Assembly (NCBI GenBank): GCA_036393975.1
Contig: DASWFZ010000101.1
Location: 1 to 57,907, forward strand
Direction of reading: 5' to 3'
Origin: 13-1-40CM-64-14 sp036393975
GTDB lineage: Bacteria > Sysuimicrobiota > Sysuimicrobiia > Sysuimicrobiales > Kaftiobacteriaceae
DNA length: 57,907 bases
Below the pieces are notes generated by a model. That model did no database searches, was not told where the DNA came from, and saw only the letters and a list, made by a program, of their open reading frames with translations. Made by a program: the position numbers and the translations under genes. Position 1 is the stretch's first letter. Each line of letters starts with the position of its first letter. This document shows positions 51,948 through 57,907 of the stretch, piece by piece.

Positions 51948-52190
51948 TTACAGGCTCGGGGTGCTCTGAGGGCCTGTCGGCGGGGGCGAAACCGCTCGCG
52001 CAGGCAGAGCGTCTTTGGTCCGATAGTCCGCCTTCGCGTAGGTGCGCCGCTCACCGCAGTGCGGGCAGAGGTGGTAGTTCGCGGCTAGGGTCCCGCGGTC
52101 GAAACTCTTGCGATCCATCTGCACGCGCGTGTCGAACTCTCGGCCACACGACTTGCAGTCCACCCACAGTTGCAGTTTGCTCATCTGCAT
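51948..52190 (-). CDS. Small zinc-ribbon protein
   Basis: The product has 80 residues with two CxxC knuckles (WVDCKSCGREF and YHLCPHCGERR) about 30 residues apart, forming a likely zinc ribbon, then a basic stretch and a Pro/Ser-rich tail. ATG 52190 or 52184 are equally likely. Convergent with the superoxide dismutase gene. Nothing in the sequence tells the function; binding nucleic acid or another protein is common for such folds. Confidence 0.65.
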   Translation of the reverse strand: MQMSKLQLWVDCKSCGREFDTRVQMDRKSFDRGTLAANYHLCPHCGERRTYAKADYRTKDALPARAVSPPPTGPQSTPSL

Positions 52191-52236
52191 CCTACCCTGG
52201 CAAGCTCATGTTCTCCGTCGGGCCGACCCTGTCGGA

Positions 52237-52683
52237 TCACTGATCCGGGGACCCAGGTGCCGGAGGTGAGGCGAGCGCGGGATGTGATTGGAGGTAGTGT
52301 TCGATGTCAGCCTTCCGCCAGAGAGCGCGGTGTTCTTGGCGGAAGATCGGGGTGGGGAAGTCCGCGCGCGCGGCGAGGTCATTGAGAAACGCTTGTGGTC
52401 TCACCCCTGCCGCCTCCGCCGCCTCGACGGCTGTGAGGAGGCTCTCCCCGGAAGCGACCAAGCGGCAAATGGTTTCCAGAAACCCGTCCTGGGCCCCCGC
52501 ACGGTTCAAGAGGAACGCCGCCGCCGACATTCCCCGCGGGTTCGTTTGTTTCATCAGATTGGCGAACCGGTGCAGCTCCTCCGGGTACCCCCGCAGGTGC
52601 TGCAGGACTTCGATGTCGCGTTCCAGAGGTTCGGCCACGAAGATTTGTCTTCTTTTCCGGCCGGTCAGGGCCGCAAGGCTCAC
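52237..52683 (-). CDS. Putative helix-turn-helix protein divergent from the selenoprotein gene
   Basis: The product has about 148 residues from GTG 52683. The C-terminal part, AVEAAEAAGVRPQAFLNDLAARADFPTPIFRQEHRALWRKADIEHYL, has the layout of MerR/AlpA-like winged-helix DNA-binding domains (two helices, a wing with a R-x-LWRKADIE end). The N-terminal half (PLERDIEVLQHLRGYPEELHRF) is helical and unassigned. The frame is open upstream to 52944 but that overlaps the divergent gene. A shared 70-bp region holds TATAAC on this strand. It could regulate the divergent oxidoreductase gene. Confidence 0.55.
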   Translation of the reverse strand: MSLAALTGRKRRQIFVAEPLERDIEVLQHLRGYPEELHRFANLMKQTNPRGMSAAAFLLNRAGAQDGFLETICRLVASGESLLTAVEAAEAAGVRPQAFLNDLAARADFPTPIFRQEHRALWRKADIEHYLQSHPALASPPAPGSPDQ

Positions 52684-52753
52684 GGTGGGAATGCGCGTCC
52701 ACCACGACCAGTTATAGTTACTGTAGCATGTTCGAGAAAAGGTGGGTCTGAAG

Positions 52754-53449
52754 ATGCCTTTTTTACAAGAAAAAGACGCCGCATACATCCGCACACGATT
52801 TGAACGGGAGCTACAGCACGACGTTACCTTGGAGTTCTTCGCGCCCACTACCAGCGGACTGGCTCTGCCGGATGCTGAAGGCGAGTACGCGGAATACACC
52901 CAGAAAATTCTCACCGAGGTCGCCACTCTTTCCCCGAAAGTCACCCTGAAGTTTCACAGTACGCTGTCCGAGCCAGACGCCGCGAAGGCGCGGGGCATTG
53001 CGCATACCCCGGCAACAGCAATTATTGGGGCGCAGGACTATGGAGTGCGGTTCTATGGGATGCCGGCGGGCTATGAGTTTGCCACGCTGATCGAGGTCAT
53101 CATCGCCGTCTCACGGGGGGCGACGACGGTGGCAGAGGAAACACGCGCGGCCTTAGCACAGGTGTCGCGCGACGTGCATCTCCAGGTCTTTGTCACCCCC
53201 ACTTGACCCCACTGTCCCCACGCGGCCAGGCTGGCCGCCTTCCTGGCGATCGAAAGTCCACGCGTCCGGGCTGATATTGTCGAGGCGGGCGAGTTTCCCG
53301 AGCTGGCCCAACGCTTCAACGTGTACGCGGTCCCCAAAGTCGTCATCAACGACACCGTCGAGTTCGTAGGCGCTCAGCCGGAGCCGCAGGTCCTCCGCTA
53401 CGTTCTCCAGGCCTCGAGGGGGGACAGCTCCCCGTCACCCGCACCCTGA
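52754..53449 (+). CDS. Candidate selenoprotein: PDO/glutaredoxin-like two-domain oxidoreductase, in-frame TGA at 53204
   Basis: Reading through TGA 53204-53206 gives 231 residues in one frame ending at TGA 53447. The first domain (about 1-120) is a thioredoxin fold without CxxC (VTLEFFAPTTSG). The second begins DVHLQVFVTPT, then the TGA, then PHCPHAARLAAFL, and continues with EAGEFPELAQRF, the cis-Pro strand YAVPKVVIND and VEFVGAQPEPQVL. Homologous PDO-type proteins have TCPxC at this point, so the TGA occupies the nucleophilic Cys (residue 151, resolving Cys154). A hairpin 18 bases past the start of the TGA fits a bacterial SECIS. A nonsense mutation of a Cys codon is the alternative. Without recoding, the product is 150 residues and loses the active site. 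Confidence 0.82.
53204..53238 (+). promoter_or_regulatory. Candidate bacterial SECIS element
   Basis: TGA at 53204-53206, then GCGGCC (53222-53227) pairs perfectly with GGCCGC (53233-53238) around AGGCT. The apical loop has G in its second and third positions and starts 24 bases from the first base of TGA, within the known range for SelB-recognised hairpins. There is no E. coli-like bulged U. The hairpin lies inside coding sequence, as bacterial SECIS elements do. Confidence 0.65.
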
Positions 53450-53539
53450 TCGCTAACGTAGGGGCTACCGTCAGCTAGGACGAAATACCTGCGCCGGAGA
53501 TCCGCACGTCCGAGGATCGTCCGTAGGAGGCAGTGATTG

Positions 53540-54910
53540 ATGAAAGACGTGTTCGACTACATCGACGCACACCGTCAAGAGTTCATCGAACGTCTGCAAT
53601 GGTTGTGCCGCCAGCCCAGCATTGCCGCCCAGAACGTTGGCATTCGCGAGACCGCGCAGATGGTGGCTCAGTTGATGGAGCAGATCGGCGTCCGCCCGGA
53701 GTTGTTCGCGACCGATGGTGCGCCCGTGATCTACGGGGCTGTCGGCAACCACTCCAAGACGCTGCTCATCTACAACCACTATGACGTGCAGCCCCCTGAG
53801 CCGGTGGAGGAGTGGCACTCCCCGCCGTTTGCCGCCGAGATCCGCGATGGGAAACTCTTCGCCCGCGGCGCCGCTGACAACAAGGGCAACCTAGTCGCCC
53901 GGTTGTGCGCTGTGGAGGCGTGGCTACGGACCCGCGGGGCGCTCCCGCTTACGGTGCACTTCGTCATGGAGGGGGAGGAGGAAGTGTCCTCCCTTCACCT
54001 GCACCAGTTCGTGCGCACGCATCGCGATCTCGTCCAGGCCGATGGGTGTTTGTGGGAATCGGGCTATAAGGACATCCAAGAAACCCCTGAGGTGTACATG
54101 GGCGCGAAGGGTATTCTTTATCTTGAGCTGGAGGCCCGCGGCGCCAACCGTGACCTGCACAGTAGCGTCGCCACGATCGTCCCCAACCCGGCCTGGCGGC
54201 TGGTGTGGGCGTTGTCCACCTTCAAAGACCGGCACGAGAATATTCTGATTGACGGATTTTCAGATGACGTCGCCGAGCCGACTCCTGAGGAAGTTGAACA
54301 CCTCCGACGGCTCGCAGCAGGTGGGAACGACGACTTCCGCCGCCGCGACCTTGGCATCGACCAATTTCTGTTGGGTGTGACCGGGATGCAGTTGGTCAAA
54401 CGCAATCTCTTCCAGCCGACGTCCACGATCTGCGGGTTCGTCTCCGGCTACACTGGTCCCGGGTCGAAGACCGTCCTCCCGAGCCAGGCCACCGCCAAGG
54501 TTGACTTTCGCCTGGTCCCGAACCAGCGCCCCGAGGACATCCTGGACAAGGTTAAACGCCATCTCGCGCAGCACGGGTTCGCCGATATCCAGGTGCGCGT
54601 GCTGGGCATGGAGCATCCGGCCCGCACGTCGGTGGACTCGCCCGTGGCGAAAGCCGTCGTGCAGACCGCCAAGGAGATCTATGGCCGCGATCCGCTGGTA
54701 TACCCACTCATGGCGGGGACCGGGCCAATGCACGAGCTCACCGCGCAATTCGGGATCCCCACCGTGGGGACCGGCTGCGGCTACGCGCACAGCAACGTAC
54801 ATGCGCCAGACGAGCACATCCGGGTGGAGGACTTCTTTCAACACATGAAGCACGTCGCGCTCCTCTTGGAGCGATTTGCCTCCTCTGAGGCACCGCGCGC
54901 GCCCGCGTAG
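53540..54910 (+). CDS. M20 family dipeptidase
   Basis: The 456-residue dinuclear zinc peptidase is of the CNDP/DapE-like branch. Metal site and catalytic residues: LLIYNHYDVQPPEPVEEWHSPPF with the first His and Asp, GKLFARGAADNKGNL with the bridging Asp, VMEGEEEVSS with the catalytic Glu, and GYAHSNVHAPDEHI near the end. The HYDVQPPxxxxxW pattern is typical for bacterial dipeptidases annotated M20. AGGAGG at about 53525-53530 precedes ATG 53540. It starts 90 bp after the candidate selenoprotein gene in the same direction. Confidence 0.88.
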   Translation: MKDVFDYIDAHRQEFIERLQWLCRQPSIAAQNVGIRETAQMVAQLMEQIGVRPELFATDGAPVIYGAVGNHSKTLLIYNHYDVQPPEPVEEWHSPPFAAEIRDGKLFARGAADNKGNLVARLCAVEAWLRTRGALPLTVHFVMEGEEEVSSLHLHQFVRTHRDLVQADGCLWESGYKDIQETPEVYMGAKGILYLELEARGANRDLHSSVATIVPNPAWRLVWALSTFKDRHENILIDGFSDDVAEPTPEEVEHLRRLAAGGNDDFRRRDLGIDQFLLGVTGMQLVKRNLFQPTSTICGFVSGYTGPGSKTVLPSQATAKVDFRLVPNQRPEDILDKVKRHLAQHGFADIQVRVLGMEHPARTSVDSPVAKAVVQTAKEIYGRDPLVYPLMAGTGPMHELTAQFGIPTVGTGCGYAHSNVHAPDEHIRVEDFFQHMKHVALLLERFASSEAPRAPA

Positions 54911-54958
54911 ACACCCGCCAGCACATGCTATTCCGCTGTAGCTAAGGGACGTGCGGGC

Positions 54959-56407
54959 TTAACGCATCACTCGTCGCAGGATCTTGCCCGCTGGTGTCCG
55001 CGGAATCGTGGTGCGGAACTCCACTACCTCTGGCTGGTGAGTCTCGGGCAGATGTTGTCGGCAGTGGAGGAGAATGTGCTCCGTCGCGATGCCGTCTGCT
55101 ACCACAACCGCCTTCACCCGCTCTCCGCCCGCAGGATTCGGTGTGCCGACAACGGCGACGTCTCGGACCCCGGGCATCCGAGCGATTACGGTTTCGACGG
55201 CGCTGGGGTCGACGGTGGCGCCCGCCGCATGGATGAGGCTGCTCTTCCGGCCGACAAGGAACAGGTGCCCGTCCTCGTCAACCCACCCCAGGTCGCCAGT
55301 GTGGAAACGATTCTCGCGAGTCATCGTCCCGGGTGGCACGTCACCCAGATATCCACGTGCCAGCGCCCCCGACTCGACGATGACTTCCCCCATCTGCCTC
55401 GGCGGGAGAGGACGGGCGGAAGTATCCTCGATCATGATGATCCGGCCGCGGACCGGCACGCCCACTGACTGTTGCAGTTGTGATGTCCATTCGAGCCGGA
55501 GCGTGATCACGCCGGCCTCGGTGGAGCCATAGTCCTGGGAGATCCTGTTCCCAAATCGCCGGGCAAATTCATCGTCCACATCGGGGCGCAGTGGTGCGCC
55601 TGCGCTGAAGCACAACCGTAGCGACGAGAGGTCGTCTCCTTCGCTAGCGGTGGTCTCGATAATCCGCCGGTACATTACAGGGACGCCGAACAAGATCGTG
55701 GGGCGTTCTTGCCGGATGCGCTGAAGCACGACCTGCGGGTCGAATCCATCATGGAGGATGACACGGCCGCCTCGGCACAGCGGGGCGAGGGTTCCGCCAA
55801 TCAGGCCATAGGAGTGGAAGATTGATGACAGCACCAAGGTAGTGTCGCGCTGTGTGAGCGTGATCTCCTCAGCGAAGTCCCGGATCTCGTTCCATACTGC
55901 CGCATAAGTTCGGACGGCTAACTTCGAGGGCTGATCGACTCCGGACGTCAGCTGGACGATGAAATCATCCCGCGTGAGTGGCCCAGCCGGAACGACATGA
56001 AATGCGAATGCTTCGAGATCCCCATAGCTTCCAGGAGCGGGTCGGCCCCCGGCCTCCAAAATGAGGTCTCGGTGCGCCGATCCAGCAAAGACCCACCGAG
56101 TGCCCGCCATCTCGATGTATCGTTGCAGTTCGGGTGCTGAAAGCGATGTGGGAAAGAGGACAGCGACGGCGCCTACTCGTGCGATGCTGAGGAGGGCGGT
56201 TACAAAGAGTCCGCGGTTGGGCAAGAGGAGACCCACCGCCGCACCCTCCGCGACGCCGTACCGGGTGAGGAAATCGGCACAAGAGCCAGTGTCCTCCCAT
56301 AGCTGTCCAAATGGGATCGTACTTGTGCGATCCGTGATGGCGGGACGGCCGGGGGTCTTCGCGGCCCATCCGGCAATTTGCTCGATGACCTGAGGCGGAG
56401 TCTTCAT
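54959..56407 (-). CDS. ANL-superfamily acyl-AMP ligase with a degenerate P-loop
   Basis: The product is a 482-residue adenylating enzyme. Core motifs after the P-loop are good: FSAGAPLRPDVDDEF, QDYGSTEAGVITL (adenine-binding), RFHTGDLGWVDEDGHLFLVGRK with the conserved Asp, and the C-terminal catalytic Lys in IPRTPAGKILRRVMR. The usual TSGTTGxPK loop reads QLTSGVDQPSKLAV, lacking the second Thr and the Gly. Activity may be reduced or the nucleotide loop altered. Substrate unknown (fatty, aryl or amino acid). It ends just before the convergent dipeptidase gene. Confidence 0.82.
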   Translation of the reverse strand: MKTPPQVIEQIAGWAAKTPGRPAITDRTSTIPFGQLWEDTGSCADFLTRYGVAEGAAVGLLLPNRGLFVTALLSIARVGAVAVLFPTSLSAPELQRYIEMAGTRWVFAGSAHRDLILEAGGRPAPGSYGDLEAFAFHVVPAGPLTRDDFIVQLTSGVDQPSKLAVRTYAAVWNEIRDFAEEITLTQRDTTLVLSSIFHSYGLIGGTLAPLCRGGRVILHDGFDPQVVLQRIRQERPTILFGVPVMYRRIIETTASEGDDLSSLRLCFSAGAPLRPDVDDEFARRFGNRISQDYGSTEAGVITLRLEWTSQLQQSVGVPVRGRIIMIEDTSARPLPPRQMGEVIVESGALARGYLGDVPPGTMTRENRFHTGDLGWVDEDGHLFLVGRKSSLIHAAGATVDPSAVETVIARMPGVRDVAVVGTPNPAGGERVKAVVVADGIATEHILLHCRQHLPETHQPEVVEFRTTIPRTPAGKILRRVMR

Positions 56408-56442
56408 TGGTGAATGGGGATCTGCTGAAAGCTGATGTGGTC

Positions 56443-56529
56443 TGGTGCGGAAGGGGAGATTTGAACTCCCACGGGGTTTCCCCCACAGGCTCCTGAGGCC
56501 TGCGCGTCTGCCAGTTCCGCCACTTCCGC
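56443..56529 (-). tRNA. tRNA-Leu (CAG)
   Basis: The minus strand folds as a class II tRNA: acceptor GCGGAAG with CTTCCGC, discriminator A and encoded CCA (56443-56445). The anticodon loop CTCAGGA gives anticodon CAG, which reads CUG. A long variable arm (GGGGGAAACCCC) and the T-loop GTTCAAATC follow. Acceptor and anticodon pairing are perfect. The gap 56408-56744 holds this gene and nothing else I can support. Confidence 0.95.
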
Positions 56530-56744
56530 ACTGGCATCGTTATGCTACCTGGATTCGGGACCCAAAGGAAGTGGTCGTGAATAGTTAACAACCAGGGTCG
56601 GCTCGCGTGGCGGTGGCGTAGCCCGGACCCATGTAGATGGTACACAGGTTGAGACGACGGGCGCCGACAGCGTGACGCGGGCTGAAGAGGTCTGCTTCGA
56701 GACCACACGAAATGCGGAGTTACATGAAAGCGAGGTGAACACTA

Positions 56745-57215
56745 GTGGACACTAAGACGGTCTTCGCCCTGTTTTACGCAATTCTCTTCGGTGGCATCCT
56801 GACTAGGCTGTCTGCCTGGAGTGCTTTCTGGAGAGACACGAAGGACGAACCCGCCCGGAAGTGGGTATGCCGCGTGCTGTGGTCTTTCTTCTGGTTTACT
56901 TTGGTCCCTGCGGCGTATCTCGGAATCGCTCTCTTTCTGTTAGATGAGAAACAAATCCCCCGGAGAGAAGGTCTTGCAACGATTCCTGGCCTTGCCATCT
57001 TCATGGCCTGGGCCGTGTTAGTCTTCGTGTCAGTATTGTTCCTCGCCGCATGCTACCGCTTCTGGGCAGCCATTGTGATCGAGTTGGACATTGCACCAAA
57101 ACGAGACGACTTGGAGAAGTATGTCAACCTTGGTCCCATGAACTATTTTTGGAGCGGCATCTTCCCCCTACTCATCTCCTGGGTGGGTCTTGGTCTTCTC
57201 GCCTTCGGATTCTAA
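56745..57215 (+). CDS. Hypothetical four-helix membrane protein
   Basis: The 156-residue product has four hydrophobic segments (about 5-25, 45-67, 80-105 and 133-156) and a basic loop after the first. No family recognised. GAGGTG lies about 10 bases before GTG 56745. AT content is higher than in the genes to the left, and codon use looks less biased to G or C in third positions, possibly a transferred segment. Confidence 0.55.
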   Translation: MDTKTVFALFYAILFGGILTRLSAWSAFWRDTKDEPARKWVCRVLWSFFWFTLVPAAYLGIALFLLDEKQIPRREGLATIPGLAIFMAWAVLVFVSVLFLAACYRFWAAIVIELDIAPKRDDLEKYVNLGPMNYFWSGIFPLLISWVGLGLLAFGF

Positions 57216-57322
57216 TCCACGCGTCGCCTGGACGGTGGCGGCGGGTCGAGAAGATTGAGTATGGGATTGGGCGAACCCTCAATCAAAGAGGCTTCTCTCC
57301 GACGTAACGGAGGGCAGGTCGC

Positions 57323-57667
57323 ATGGATGAACAAAACCTCCTCCTAGGAGCCGTTCGACTGGTCGTCTTCGGGCTTCTAGTGTGGGGTGCTGTAAGAGGG
57401 GGGCGAACTCCAACTTTTAGGAAATGGGGACTCGCTCTGAAAGAACGTGGACGTGGTCTTTTCTATGCGCTTGTTGCGCTTGCGATCTGGAGAATTGTTA
57501 CTCCTGTGCTTCGATGCGAGGAGAACGGGGTTCGCTGGACGGAGCGTTGGTTACCTTGGCAGTCCGATTGCTCTTTCGGGACTGTGGATGTTACCGGGAC
57601 TGGATTCCAATTGATAATTCTTGCCACCATTGCGTATTTTGCCTGGAAGAAGTACCGGACAGTTTAA
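57323..57667 (+). CDS. Hypothetical membrane protein
   Basis: The 114-residue product has three hydrophobic segments (about 5-23, 45-62 and 90-108) and a Trp-rich loop (VRWTERWLPWQSD) with two Cys nearby. GGAGGGCAGG precedes ATG 57323. It lies in the same AT-richer segment and orientation as the previous membrane gene. No family recognised. Confidence 0.5.
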   Translation: MDEQNLLLGAVRLVVFGLLVWGAVRGGRTPTFRKWGLALKERGRGLFYALVALAIWRIVTPVLRCEENGVRWTERWLPWQSDCSFGTVDVTGTGFQLIILATIAYFAWKKYRTV

Positions 57668-57681
57668 CGCGGAAAAACTCG

Positions 57682-57907
57682 GTGTTTTTGTCGGAGAACG
57701 TTCGTCGTGCCATCCCATTGGTCCAGGACATGCTGAAACAACTCACGGAAGCGGACAACCTCCGCGCCCAAATGGGGCAGACGACTGCGGAGGATGCAGA
57801 CGTTGTAGCATTGGTTGAAGTCCTGCAACGGTCGAAGGGAATTATGCGACTGGTGGCGATGGTACGGAACGGCGAGGCTCGCTTGGTCGGTCCATCAAAG
57901 TGGGCCA
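57682..57907 (+). CDS. Hypothetical protein, 5' part only (runs off the window)
   Basis: From GTG 57682 the frame stays open to the end of the window for 75 codons. The product is mostly helical and soluble: FLSENVRRAIPLVQDMLKQL, a short linker, then AEDADVVALVEVLQ and IMRLVAMVRNGEARL. It follows the previous gene by 14 bases. Start and family are not certain. Confidence 0.4.
   Translation, partial: MFLSENVRRAIPLVQDMLKQLTEADNLRAQMGQTTAEDADVVALVEVLQRSKGIMRLVAMVRNGEARLVGPSKWA

Noticed and set aside
52684..52944. Upstream part of the HTH-like ORF
   Set aside because: It overlaps the divergent oxidoreductase gene antisense and has no helical or family pattern; GTG 52683 fits better.
52742..53206. 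The oxidoreductase ORF as a complete 154-residue protein
   Set aside because: It stops exactly at the active-site Cys position and the frame continues with homologous sequence, so a natural end there is unlikely.

Overview
The window reads as one contig of a GC-rich bacterium with tightly packed operons, frequent 4-base start/stop overlaps, GTG starts and several promoters placed so close to start codons that leaderless mRNAs are likely. The mix of features (T-box leader on proS, an archaeal/eukaryotic-type prolyl-tRNA synthetase, FMN riboswitch on an ECF riboflavin transporter, PDO-type disulfide oxidoreductase, VKOR, BMP-type nucleoside ABC transporter, no outer-membrane genes) suggests a deep-branching monoderm-like lineage (Chloroflexota, Bacillota-related or a candidate phylum). 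This placement is inference. TGA ends many genes, so the genetic code is standard.

Layout. 0.4-9.5 kb: DinB-like protein, a heterodimeric ABC exporter, a lemA-TPM-TPM-lemA operon (minus strand), a TerC-like membrane protein and a DUF4395/thioredoxin pair. 9.5-13.5 kb: cupin, two-domain rhodanese, T-box-controlled proS and a probable winged-helix protein. 13.5-33.9 kb: a large purine salvage and catabolism island. It holds adenine deaminase, a phosphoribosyltransferase, 5-hydroxyisourate hydrolase, OHCU decarboxylase, a PEP-mutase/isocitrate-lyase-like enzyme, a complete BMP/nucleoside ABC importer, three xanthine-dehydrogenase subunits with a purine deaminase between them, allantoinase, an M20 allantoate amidohydrolase, a ureidoglycine-glyoxylate-type aminotransferase, a DUF1116 protein and a duplicated dimeric-barrel protein. 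Together they could carry purines from uptake to allantoin and ureidoglycine; no recognisable urate oxidase is present.

34-42 kb: VKOR, a cyclase/NB-ARC/TPR regulator, glucokinase, 6-phosphogluconate dehydrogenase and 6-phosphogluconolactonase, a CoA-binding protein, a phosphoesterase and a YbaK-type deacylase. 42-49 kb: a phosphate island, pstS1 - DUF47::winged-helix fusion - [PHO box] - pstS2-pstC-pstA-pstB-phoU - [second PHO box] - orphan small gene. The two PHO boxes have the same 11-bp repeat period and the same spacing to the -10. The fusion of a PhoU-like (DUF47) domain to a PhoB-type DNA-binding domain looks like a one-component phosphate regulator and is a leading novelty candidate.

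49-58 kb: aldo/keto reductase, FMN riboswitch and RibU-like transporter, a frameshifted zinc-ribbon gene, Fe/Mn superoxide dismutase, a zinc-ribbon protein, an HTH-like protein divergent from a two-domain thioredoxin-fold oxidoreductase, an M20 dipeptidase, an acyl-AMP ligase, tRNA-Leu(CAG) and small membrane proteins. In the oxidoreductase an in-frame TGA replaces the first active-site Cys (giving U-P-H-C). It is followed at bacterial SECIS distance by a GC-rich hairpin, and the frame continues for 80 codons with family-typical sequence. This is a strong candidate selenoprotein that ordinary gene calling would truncate.
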